This document shows positions 1-6,224 of a stretch of 10,918 nt of DNA, in pieces; position 1 is the stretch's first letter, and every line of letters starts with the position of its first letter. Origin of the DNA: an uncultured Gemmatimonadota bacterium. Lineage in GTDB: Bacteria; Gemmatimonadota; Gemmatimonadetes; Gemmatimonadales; GWC2-71-9. A model generated the notes under the pieces. That model saw only the letters and a program-made list of their open reading frames with translations. It did no database searches and had not been told where the DNA came from. The translations under genes were made by a program, and so were the position numbers. The stretch lies in the NCBI GenBank assembly GCA_913009915.1, contig CAJVYZ010000037.1, forward strand, positions 1 to 10,918, written 5' to 3'.

Positions 1-15
1 CCAGACGGGGCCGTG

Positions 16-432
16 ATGCCAGCGAGCCTTTCGGTGCGACGATCACGGCCGCGCAAGGTTGCACCCGAGCATCCGCCGGATAGGCGCGTGGTCCTCCTTC
101 TCATCACCGTCCTCGTGGCGCTGACGCTGTGGAACCTCCGACCAAGTGATCCGGAGGGCAGCTACACCGCTCTCGAGGAAATCGCGGACTTGCGGCTGCA
201 CATGTTCCTCACCGCATCCACCATCAACGCGTATCACGACTCCGCTGGTCGGTTCCCCCCGTCACTAGAAGTCATGGAAGCCGACGAAGAGGGTATCACA
301 TACTTGCCAGACGAAGTCGGCTACAGTCTGGTAGGGGTATCGGCCGGAACCACGATCGAGTACTACTCGGCAGACGACCTCAACATGCTGCCACCCGGCC
401 CCGCCGGCCTGCCAGGGGAGACGGCGTCGTGA
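16..432 (+). CDS. Membrane-anchored pseudopilin-like protein
   Basis: Function not firmly recognised. The 138-residue protein has a basic N-terminus (about residues 1-24), one hydrophobic membrane segment (about 25-42, VVLLLITVLVALTLW) and then a soluble, probably extracytoplasmic domain. That domain carries a helix and the pattern 'INAYHDSAGRFPPSLEVM', which resembles the Y-x-x-x-x-G-x-(Y/F)-P stretch of GspG-type pseudopilins. It lacks a G-FTLIE prepilin cleavage site, so it is not a classical pilin. The stop codon overlaps the GTG start of the next gene (GTGA at 429-432), which indicates translational coupling. I took ATG 16 rather than the adjacent GTG 13; neither has a clear ribosome binding site, and the gene's upstream context is outside the window. 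A role in a type IV pilus or type II secretion-like assembly is inferred from the neighbour. Confidence 0.6.
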   Translation: MPASLSVRRSRPRKVAPEHPPDRRVVLLLITVLVALTLWNLRPSDPEGSYTALEEIADLRLHMFLTASTINAYHDSAGRFPPSLEVMEADEEGITYLPDEVGYSLVGVSAGTTIEYYSADDLNMLPPGPAGLPGETAS

Positions 433-875
433 AGCGCCGCGGGTTTACCCTCATCGAGATGATGGTCGTCGTGGTCGTCCTGGGTGTGCTCGTCAACATC
501 GCCGTCCCGGCCTACCGCGGCATCCGCCTTCGGGCGGACGCCGCCCGGGTCATCGCCGACTTCACCACCATTCGCTTGGCGGCCTATGACAATTTCGCCA
601 GCAGGGAGTTCTATCCAGGTCACCGCGGATGGACCGTCGTCCCTACCGCCTTCCAATCGCTCCTCCCGGGGGGGTTCCAGTTTCAGTACAAGACGGCCCG
701 CTACCGATGGCGTCGCTGGTCGCGGCGCGATGGCTCCCCGCGAAACCCGAACCGGCAGGCCCAGTTGGCGGTTCAGGTCCGTTCCAGCGACCGGAAGTTC
801 ATCACGGCCATCCGCAACCAATTCAAAGGCGACTCCTACGGAAATCGCAGGAGAATCACGCTGATCATTGAATAG
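429..875 (+). CDS. Type IV pilin / pseudopilin-like protein (prepilin N-methylation leader)
   Basis: A 148-residue protein starting with GTG. It opens with the short basic leader MKRRG followed by FTLIEMMVVVVVLGVLVNIAVPAY, the classical prepilin signature: the peptidase cuts after Gly5, Phe6 becomes the N-methylated first residue of the mature protein, and Glu10 corresponds to the conserved Glu+5. The hydrophobic helix covers about residues 6-30. The remainder is a short Arg-rich globular domain with no pilin-type disulphide, because it contains no cysteine. Such proteins are cleaved by a PilD-type peptidase at the inner membrane and assemble into pili or type II secretion pseudopili. It is coupled to the preceding gene by a 4-nt overlap. 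Which system it serves cannot be decided, since no assembly ATPase or secretin is in view. It could be a GspG/GspH-like minor pseudopilin. Confidence 0.85.
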   Translation: MKRRGFTLIEMMVVVVVLGVLVNIAVPAYRGIRLRADAARVIADFTTIRLAAYDNFASREFYPGHRGWTVVPTAFQSLLPGGFQFQYKTARYRWRRWSRRDGSPRNPNRQAQLAVQVRSSDRKFITAIRNQFKGDSYGNRRRITLIIE

Positions 876-920
876 ATCGAATAACCGTGCGGAGGGCGCC
901 GGGAGTGCGCTGCGCAGAAG

Positions 921-2495
921 CTACAACCGCTCCACCGCTTCCCCCGCCTCGATCCGCCGGTCCACCGCCACACCAATCTCCTTGGCCTCCTCCAACACGC
1001 CCGTCAGGTCCTCGACCGACGCCAGACCCGCCTGCACCTTGAGCATCACCAACCGCAGTTTCTCCAACGCAGCCACGGTGTTGTTCAGGGGATCGCCGGT
1101 GTTGCCCTCCGCGCGTAACCGCTCGGCCCGCGCCTCGAGACGGTCCACCACGCGGCGGACTTCCACGGCATGACCACGCGCCGCCTCCGGGAGGGCGTCG
1201 AAGGCCGCCATGGTGGACCGGCCCAGCACCATTTCGGTGGCGTCGGCCGAGGGCAGCGCCAGACGCTTGCGCGGCTTGAGCCCGATGCCCGCCATCTGGA
1301 AGAACTTGCGCCCGAACCATCCGGCCCAGGTCCGCTGCCATTGAGCGTTCAGCCAGCGGACCCAGCGGTAGTGCTTCAACACCTCCGCTTCTTCTTCCTG
1401 GATTCTGGCCTCGGCCAACAGGGCCTGCCTGATGTTGTCGAAGGCATACCCTTCACGCAGCAACCGTCTTGCGGTGAACAGCAACTGAATCAGCAGGATC
1501 ATCCCGATGGCACCAGGCCCGCCGTTGAAGCTCACGCCACCGTCGGTGCCGACCCCGGCCCCTGATCCCGCCACCAGCACCGCCAATACGGCCATGGTGG
1601 TGATCTGCGCGTTGCGCACGAAACTCCTGACCAGTGGCGGCGCCCGCAGGTCACGGCCGCGCACCTCGCCGATGGCCCGGGCCAGGTCGTCTCCCGTCTG
1701 CCACCGTTCCTCAGCATCCTTGACCAGGCAGCGGTCGACCACGGCGGCGAATTTCTCGGGTACATCCGGCCGGGCCGCAATGAGGCTGGGCGCACGCTTG
1801 GTGATCTGGCTTGCGAGAATGGCATGGACGTGGGCGCCGTCGAATACCGCTCTCCCGGTGACGGCGTAGTAGAATGTAGCACCCAGGGCGTATAGATCAC
1901 TCCGGGCGTCGACCGCCTCACCCACCGCCTGCTCGGGGCTCATGTAGCGGGCCGTGCCGATGACTTCGCCCGCGCCCCGGGCAGCTTCATCCCGGCCGAG
2001 GGCGATGCCGAAATCGGTGACCAGGGCCCGGTCGGTGCCCTGCTCCACCATGATGTTGTCGGGCTTGATGTCGCGGTGAACCACCTCGCGTTGATGGGCA
2101 TACGCCAGGGCATAGGCCACGTCCTGCATCAGCTTCATCGCCAGGCGGGGCGAGAGCGGACCGGAACGCTCCACCCGCTGGCGCAGTGACTCGCCGTCCA
2201 CGAACCCCATGACGAAGAACACCAGCTCGTCGTGGGCCTCGACCAGGTGGATGGGTACGATATTGGGGTGCGATAGTCCGGCCGCGGTGCGTGCTTCCCG
2301 GAGGAACCGCTTGCGGTATTCCGGGTCTGCCGCCAAGCTTTCCGGCAGCAGCTTGATGGCCACCAGCCGGTCGAGGGCCACGTCGCGGGCCAGCAGCACG
2401 ATCCCCATGCCGCCACGGCCCAGTTCGGTCTCGATCGAGTACCGGCCGGCGAGGTGCTCCTGCAGGGCGAGGATGTCAGGGCTGATGGTCGTCAT
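921..2495 (-). CDS. Hanks-type serine/threonine protein kinase with membrane segment and helical C-terminal tail
   Basis: A 524-residue kinase. Visible motifs are the glycine-rich loop G26-RGGMG, the VAIK lysine K48, the helix-C glutamate E66, the catalytic loop HRDIKPDN (D141, K143, N146), DFG at 160-162, SPE at 185-187 and the D-x-x-S-D-L-Y segment around 195-201. All catalytic residues are present, and R140-D141 makes it an RD kinase that probably needs activation-loop phosphorylation. After the kinase domain (about 19-280) come two hydrophobic stretches (about 296-314 and 324-339), which anchor it in the membrane. A helical, charged tail of about 180 residues follows ('LLREGYAFDNIRQALLAEAR' and later coiled-coil-like segments). 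No PASTA, TPR or WD40 sensor is visible. The start at 2495 is preceded by AGGCGG at good spacing; a GTG at 2522 would add nine residues. The gene converges on the pilin gene, 45 bp apart. The substrate is unknown. Confidence 0.92.
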   Translation of the reverse strand: MTTISPDILALQEHLAGRYSIETELGRGGMGIVLLARDVALDRLVAIKLLPESLAADPEYRKRFLREARTAAGLSHPNIVPIHLVEAHDELVFFVMGFVDGESLRQRVERSGPLSPRLAMKLMQDVAYALAYAHQREVVHRDIKPDNIMVEQGTDRALVTDFGIALGRDEAARGAGEVIGTARYMSPEQAVGEAVDARSDLYALGATFYYAVTGRAVFDGAHVHAILASQITKRAPSLIAARPDVPEKFAAVVDRCLVKDAEERWQTGDDLARAIGEVRGRDLRAPPLVRSFVRNAQITTMAVLAVLVAGSGAGVGTDGGVSFNGGPGAIGMILLIQLLFTARRLLREGYAFDNIRQALLAEARIQEEEAEVLKHYRWVRWLNAQWQRTWAGWFGRKFFQMAGIGLKPRKRLALPSADATEMVLGRSTMAAFDALPEAARGHAVEVRRVVDRLEARAERLRAEGNTGDPLNNTVAALEKLRLVMLKVQAGLASVEDLTGVLEEAKEIGVAVDRRIEAGEAVERL

Positions 2496-2595
2496 GTCCG
2501 AGCCGCCTACGTATGGAGCCACTGCTCCGTTTCACCACCCGAGGGTAGCAGGATCACGTGCGAGGATGTTTGAGAGGCACTCTCTGCTCTCCTAC

Positions 2596-2626
2596 CCTGC
2601 GCCCTGCGCACTGTGACCTGCGCACT
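2596..2626. repeat. CCTGCGC short direct repeats in the divergent spacer
   Basis: CCTGCGC occurs at 2596-2602, immediately again at 2603-2609, and once more at 2617-2623. The last two copies extend to CCTGCGCACT and are spaced 14 bp apart. They sit between the divergently transcribed kinase (-) and cytochrome c (+) genes. Just downstream, 2632-2647 can fold as a hairpin with a 6-bp stem, TGGGGC-CGAA-GCCCCA, without a T-tract. The region could be a regulator-binding array or merely slippage-derived repeats; nothing in the sequence decides this. Confidence 0.5.
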
Positions 2627-2758
2627 CCCCCTGGGGCCGAAGCCCCACCGGAGGATGAGCCCGGAGAGCCGGACCCGCAAGCGCCAGGATCCCACGGCAG
2701 GAACCCGCCAGGCGGTGGGGGACTTCTTGTAGAAAACCTCCAAGGAAGGGCACACTCC

Positions 2759-3124
2759 ATGGTACAGAGAATCATGCTGGTTCTGGCGGGCTTGATCCTG
2801 GGCGCGGCGCTGATTTGGTTGCTGGGCGACCGGGGACCGGCATACCAGGTGGACGCGGCCGCGGCCGAGCGGGGGCAGGTATTTTATCGGGTGTGCGCCG
2901 CGTGTCACGGCGAAGATGGGGCCGGTAATCCCGACACCCAGGCTCCACGGCTGGCAGGACAGCACCCCTGGTATCTCGAACGGCAACTGCGGAACTTCAG
3001 GGCGGGCATTCGGGGAGCGGACACCGCCGACATCAACGGTTCCATGATGCGGCCCATGGCCGACGGTCTGCCCGACGACCAGGCGGTGACCGATGTGGTG
3101 GCCTACATCGGCACCTTGCGATAA
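2759..3124 (+). CDS. Membrane-anchored class I cytochrome c (mono-haem)
   Basis: A 121-residue protein with an uncleaved-looking N-terminal membrane helix (about residues 5-22, IMLVLAGLILGAALIWLL) followed by one cytochrome c domain. The haem-binding motif is C46-A-A-C49-H50, followed by GEDGAGN. The sixth-ligand methionine is probably one of M96, M97 or M100 in 'GSMMRPMADGL', and the closing helix 'DVVAYIGTL' is typical of cytochrome c553/c4-type domains. Haem is attached outside the cytoplasmic membrane, where the protein would shuttle electrons near the membrane. The ATG at 2759 has AAGGAAGG 9 nt upstream. The reading frame is open further upstream to 2558, but that extension has no signal and runs through repeat-rich spacer. 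It is transcribed divergently from the kinase and towards the lipoprotein cytochrome. The redox partner is unknown. Confidence 0.9.
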   Translation: MVQRIMLVLAGLILGAALIWLLGDRGPAYQVDAAAAERGQVFYRVCAACHGEDGAGNPDTQAPRLAGQHPWYLERQLRNFRAGIRGADTADINGSMMRPMADGLPDDQAVTDVVAYIGTLR

Positions 3125-3125
3125 A

Positions 3126-3166
3126 CGGCCCGGTGGGCCGGCAACGGGGGGCCCGGGCGGACCCCC
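3126..3166. terminator. GC-rich hairpins between convergent cytochrome genes
   Basis: Immediately after the TAA at 3122-3124 is a perfect 6-bp hairpin: CGGCCC (3126-3131), loop GGT, GGGCCG (3135-3140). A second potential stem pairs GGGGG (3146-3150) with CCCCC (3162-3166) around a GCCCGGGC core. Two convergent genes end on either side, so these structures could terminate both transcripts. There is no good T-tract on either strand, which lowers confidence in intrinsic termination. Confidence 0.45.
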
Positions 3167-3181
3167 TTGCGTTCCCAGTGA

Positions 3182-3607
3182 CTACTTGGCGGCGAAGTTC
3201 CCTTGCTCGATCTCGACATAGGCGGTCAGGGCAGCCAGCTCTTGTGAATCCCACGCGAGCGGTTCCCCCTTCATGGGCACGATCATGCAGAACTGCACCA
3301 TCTGCTCGCCGTTGATCGACTCGAGATCCGACATGCTCTTGGCCATGGCGACCCGGTGCGGATACGGCTGCTTGAAGGACTCCTTGAACTGAGCGCCACC
3401 GAGGTGACAACTGGCGCATGAAACCCCCGCGGTGCCCAGGCTGGTGTCGTTCCACAGCTCCTCGCCGGCCGCGGCCAACTCGACCGGGTCGCCCTCGAAG
3501 GCCGCCACGCCGGCCGGACGCTGCACCAGGGCCGGATCGACACTGCCGCAACCGGCCAGCGTGAGGGTGACGGTGAGCATAGCGCCAAACACCAGGTGCC
3601 TCTTCAT
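3182..3607 (-). CDS. Lipoprotein c-type cytochrome (mono-haem)
   Basis: A 141-residue exported lipoprotein. The signal peptide ends in a lipobox L17-A-G-C20, so C20 would be lipidated. The haem motif is C64-A-S-C67-H68, with candidate axial methionines in 'MVQFCMIVPMKGEPLAWDS' (M103, M108, M112) and an extra cysteine, C107. The segments 'ELWNDTSLGTAGVSCASCH', 'PYPHRVAMAK' and 'WDSQELAALTAYV' match a recognisable family of single-domain bacterial cytochromes c of unsettled function. The start is supported by GGAGG 6 nt upstream of the ATG. It faces the other cytochrome gene across 57 bp of hairpin-forming sequence. Its upstream region holds the G-rich and 18-bp repeat tract described separately. 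Electron transport at the membrane surface is established for cytochromes of this type; the specific partner is not visible. Confidence 0.9.
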   Translation of the reverse strand: MKRHLVFGAMLTVTLTLAGCGSVDPALVQRPAGVAAFEGDPVELAAAGEELWNDTSLGTAGVSCASCHLGGAQFKESFKQPYPHRVAMAKSMSDLESINGEQMVQFCMIVPMKGEPLAWDSQELAALTAYVEIEQGNFAAK

Positions 3608-3681
3608 AACGTGCCTCCGTAAATGGGGGGGATATGGTCAGAACGGGGGGAGGGTGGGAAAGGTTCCGAGGTAGATGCGGG

Positions 3682-3717
3682 GCTAAGAGGGAAAAGAGGG
3701 CTAAGAGGGAAAAGAGG
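3682..3717. repeat. Perfect 18-bp tandem duplication
   Basis: The unit GCTAAGAGGGAAAAGAGG occurs at 3682-3699 and again, identical, at 3700-3717, followed by a further GAGG/AAAA-like purine stretch. It lies in the spacer upstream of the minus-strand cytochrome lipoprotein, within a strongly purine-biased plus strand (about 3620-3735). No coding signal is seen in 3608-3821 on either strand. Confidence 0.85.
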
Positions 3718-3821
3718 AAAAAATGGAGTGGAGTTGGCCATGTTGGCACTGAGCCCGCGCTTGGCCCGGGACCTTTTTGGGGCACCGAGTTGGCCACCGA
3801 CGATTACAGCAGAGAGCGACG

Positions 3822-4703
3822 ATGACCGTTCGAGTAGATCGCAGTAATATGAAGATCAGCAAGCGCGGGTTCCAGTTCCAACCGTTCCGCCCGACGGGCG
3901 ACGGTGGTCCTCTCGCCTCCGCGGGGCTGCCGGACGACGAGGAACTTCTCGTTTTCGGCCGGAAAGATCAACACCGGGCCCTTGTCCTGCGGCAGATGGT
4001 GTACCACCACATCGCCCAGGGAGAACTGGCCGGAGAGCCCTATCTGGTCACCTTCTGAGGCCCGTGCAACAGCGGGGTCGGTCTGACCCCGATCGTCAAC
4101 GGCTCGATCCACCACTTCGGCGTCGTCGGCCTCTCCAACGGGCTGGCGGTCATGGCAGATGAAGAAACCCGCAGCCTGTGGGATCACATCACCGGCGAGG
4201 CCTTCGAGGGACCGTTGACGGGGGAGCGGCTCGACTGGTGGCCCATCAGGCTGACCACGACTGGCGCCGCCCTGGCCGAGTGGCCCTCGCTGGCGCTGCT
4301 GGTTTCCGGCTATCGCTCGGTCGCGCAAATGTTCATGGGGCGGGTGAAGCCAAAGAAGATCCACACCAAGGGCTGGCTGCCCCCTGGATTCCGTGCCACC
4401 ATGAGCGCGCCGGTGGATCCCCGACTGGGCGAGCTGGCCCAGGGATTGGGAGTCATCGTGGACGACGAAGCCCGGTTCTACCCCATGGACCGGATCCCGG
4501 CAGAGGGGCTCGAGGATATGTGGGATGGGCGGATCATGCGCATCGTGCGCGGCGCCCGGGATGGGGTGCCGGCCGCCACCTGGGCGGACGGACCGGACGG
4601 CGATGTCCCCATGCAGCTTCTTTCGAGGTGGTACGGATTTGCCTTTACCTATCCGGGGTGCACAATTGTACCGGAGGAATGGATCGTAGGCCGAGGACCC
4701 TAG
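3822..4703 (+). CDS. DUF3179-family protein, probable selenoprotein (UGA at codon 79 read as Sec)
   Basis: Read through the TGA at 4056-4058, this is one 293-residue protein covering the whole DUF3179 (PF11376) pattern: 'DDEELLVFG', a His-pair helix (H62-H63), 'GEPYLVTF', then U79-G-P-C82-NSGVG, 'FGVVGLSNGLAVM', 'ETRSLWDHITGEAFEGPL' (about 116-132) and a long C-terminal part. In this family the position before xxCNSG is a cysteine forming a CxxC; here the codon is TGA, giving UxxC. The two halves share one frame and no other stop interrupts 293 codons. The ORF downstream of the stop opens in mid-domain (M111) with no ribosome binding site, so it is not an independent gene. A hairpin downstream fits a bacterial SECIS. 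ATG 3822 has AGAGAG 5 nt upstream; ATG 3849 is an alternative. No signal peptide is seen. The biochemical role of DUF3179 is unknown to me; a redox role is inferred from UxxC. The alternative is a recent nonsense mutation or a sequencing error. Confidence 0.85.
4059..4102 (+). promoter_or_regulatory. Candidate bacterial SECIS element downstream of the in-frame UGA
   Basis: CGGGGTC (4073-4079) pairs perfectly with GACCCCG (4085-4091) around the 5-nt loop GGTCT (4080-4084). The loop begins 22 nt after the UGA, inside the roughly 16-37 nt window known for bacterial SECIS elements, and it starts with G. The E. coli fdhF SECIS has the same GGUCU apical loop, in which the G and U are contacted by SelB. 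A possible lower stem pairs CCGT (4062-4065) with ACGG (4099-4102) across a symmetric internal loop. The function would be to recruit SelB-GTP-Sec-tRNA so that UGA is decoded as selenocysteine. Confidence 0.75.
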
Positions 4704-4718
4704 TTAAGGGGCAGAACC

Positions 4719-5189
4719 ATGCAATCCACAGCCGAAACGGTCGCCGAGTATCTCGCCGGTCTCCCCCAGGACCGCCGGCAGGCCATCGAACGAGTCCGCC
4801 GGACCATTCTCGACCACCTCCCCCAGGGGTACCAAGAGGCCATGAACTGGGGAATGATCAGCTACCAGATTCCACTAGACCGCTACCCCGACAGCTACAA
4901 CGGGCAACCGCTGATGTACGCCGCGCTGGCATCACAAAAGAACCACATGGCTGTGTACTTGTTCGGCATTTACAGTTCTGATGAGGCTCGCCAGCAATTC
5001 GAAGCCGCCTACAAGGCCACCGGCAAGCGTTACGAGGTGGGCAAGTCGTGCGTCCGTTTCAAGAAACTGGACGACCTCCCCCTCGACCTGATCGGCGACA
5101 CCATCGCCTCGATGGAGGTGGAGGAGTTTATCGCGCTCACCGAAGCGGCCCACTCGGGACGCAAGAGCGGCAAGGGAAAACGGTCCTGA
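4719..5189 (+). CDS. DUF1801 domain protein (YdhG-like)
   Basis: A 156-residue soluble protein recognisable as the DUF1801 family (PF08818): the N-terminal helix 'VAEYLAGLPQDRRQAIERVR', then 'GYQEAMNWGMISYQIP', 'KNHMAVYLFGIY' and 'GKSCVRFKKLDDLPLDLIGD'. Family members are small single-domain cytoplasmic proteins related in fold to the YdhG/iron-chaperone frataxin-like group. No biochemical role is established for this subtype. The start has AAGGGG 7 nt upstream. It lies 15 nt after the DUF3179 stop, so the two are probably co-transcribed. A Lys/Ser/Gly-rich tail (GRKSGKGKRS) ends the protein. The TGA stop is followed one base later by the ATG of the next gene, pointing to an operon. Confidence 0.85.
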   Translation: MQSTAETVAEYLAGLPQDRRQAIERVRRTILDHLPQGYQEAMNWGMISYQIPLDRYPDSYNGQPLMYAALASQKNHMAVYLFGIYSSDEARQQFEAAYKATGKRYEVGKSCVRFKKLDDLPLDLIGDTIASMEVEEFIALTEAAHSGRKSGKGKRS

Positions 5190-5190
5190 C

Positions 5191-5610
5191 ATGCGCACCC
5201 TGATTCCCATTCTGGGGTTGATACTCGCCGGCGCCGTAGTCGGGCGGCCCGCCCTGGCCCAGGAGCCGGCGGACAGCGTGGCCCACCGCGTCGTCTTCGA
5301 AGGCACCTTCCGCGGTGTGGCCGGACACAAGGCCGGCGGTGGCTACCAGGTACTCCAGCGCGAGGGGCGCTGGGTAGTACGCATGACGGAGAGCTTCGCC
5401 TCGGAAAAGGTGCCCGACGGACATGTCTACTTGAGTAACCATGCCGAATCACTCGGCCGCGACGCCTACCACGTCAACCGGCTCATCCACCGAAACGGCG
5501 AGCAGGAGTACCTGCTGCCGGAAGACATCGACCCGACGGTCTTCAAGTTCCTGTTGGTGTGGTGCGTGAGGTTCGATGTGGGCGTCGCGGCCGGGCCGTT
5601 GGAAACCTAG
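5191..5610 (+). CDS. Exported DM13-domain protein
   Basis: A 139-residue protein with a signal peptide (about residues 1-23, cleavage after A21-L-A23) and a single DM13 domain (PF10517). The segments 'GTFRGVAGHKAGGGYQVL', 'VPDGHVYLSNH', 'QEYLLPEDIDP' and 'FKFLLVWCVRFDVGVAAGPL' follow the DM13 pattern, including the invariant cysteine (C125) in the V-W-C-x-x-F motif. DM13 domains are predicted to act in electron transfer or redox chemistry through that cysteine, but direct evidence is sparse. The ATG starts 1 nt after the DUF1801 stop, with an AAGGG-containing stretch inside the end of that gene. The product would act in the periplasm. Its operon position next to a candidate selenoprotein fits a redox theme, which is inference. 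Confidence 0.85.
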   Translation: MRTLIPILGLILAGAVVGRPALAQEPADSVAHRVVFEGTFRGVAGHKAGGGYQVLQREGRWVVRMTESFASEKVPDGHVYLSNHAESLGRDAYHVNRLIHRNGEQEYLLPEDIDPTVFKFLLVWCVRFDVGVAAGPLET

Positions 5611-5643
5611 GGCTCTTCTTCCACCCCGACGACGAGCGTCTTA

Positions 5644-6165
5644 GTGCCCGATCTGCGATTCCCCATTGGCAAGTTCATCCTCCCAGACGATCCCGGCACC
5701 GTGGACCGCCAGCGGGCCGTCGACGGCATCGCCGAGGCACCGGCAGCTCTTCGTTTGGCCGTGGCGGGCCTGGATGAGGGCCAACTCGATACGCCCTATC
5801 GTCCAGACGGATGGACCGTGCGCCAGGTAGTGCACCATCTGCCGGACAGCCATCTCAACAGTTACACGCGCCTGAAGTTGGCGCTGACCGAGGACGTTCC
5901 GACCATTCGCACCTACGAGGAGGCGCGTTGGGCGCAGCTGGCGGACTACGCCTCGCCGGTCAGCGTGTCGCTCGACCTGCTCGACGCACTCCATGTCCGT
6001 TGGGTCCTCCTGTTCCGACAGCTCGACGATCACCAATGGACCCGCCGGTTCCGCCACCCCGATCTCGGTGAGATGCGCGTGGATCAACTCGCGGCGCTGT
6101 ACTACTGGCACGGCCGTCACCATATCGCCCACGTTACCTCCTTGCGTCAACGGTCCGGGTGGTAG
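5644..6165 (+). CDS. YfiT/BstA-like DinB-fold metal-dependent protein (putative bacillithiol transferase family)
   Basis: A 173-residue protein with clear YfiT/BstA signatures: 'DLRFPIGKF' at the start, 'GQLDTPYRPDGWTVRQVVHHLPDSHLNSY' in the middle (described in parts: D49-TPYR, G56-WTVRQ, H64-H65, D68) and 'YYWHGRHHIAH' near the end. The metal triad would be H64/H65 with H156 and H160, as in B. subtilis YfiT. Family members have a four-helix DinB fold and add a low-molecular-weight thiol to electrophiles, or are annotated as metal-dependent hydrolases. Whether this organism makes bacillithiol is unknown, so the thiol substrate is open. The start is GTG 5644 with only a weak GACGAG upstream; no nearby ATG fits the family start better. 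It follows the DM13 gene by 33 nt in the same direction. Confidence 0.88.
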   Translation: MPDLRFPIGKFILPDDPGTVDRQRAVDGIAEAPAALRLAVAGLDEGQLDTPYRPDGWTVRQVVHHLPDSHLNSYTRLKLALTEDVPTIRTYEEARWAQLADYASPVSVSLDLLDALHVRWVLLFRQLDDHQWTRRFRHPDLGEMRVDQLAALYYWHGRHHIAHVTSLRQRSGW

Positions 6166-6224
6166 CCCACTCGGGCCCCCGGCGGGACCGGAGCGCCCAC
6201 CTTCAGAATCAGGGAGAGCCCGAT

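Noticed and set aside
3033-3797. 254-residue ORF on the minus strand overlapping the cytochrome lipoprotein
   Set aside because: It is out of frame with the lipobox and CxxCH cytochrome, begins in the polypurine spacer (giving a spurious Leu/Phe-rich start) and has no domain features.
4056-4058. Genome-wide reassignment of UGA (to Trp or Gly)
   Set aside because: Other genes here end cleanly at TGA (for example at 430-432, 5187-5189 and 9374-9376) with no family sequence beyond, so UGA is an ordinary stop in this genome.
4152-4703. Stand-alone gene beginning at ATG 4152
   Set aside because: It starts in the middle of the DUF3179 domain, lacks a ribosome binding site, and is in the same frame as the upstream half across one TGA, so it is better treated as the C-terminal part of a single protein.
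3822-4703. Simple pseudogene by nonsense mutation or programmed frameshift
   Set aside because: A frameshift is excluded because both halves share a frame. A chance nonsense mutation remains possible but would have to fall exactly on the redox Cys codon, next to a SECIS-like hairpin, with no other decay.
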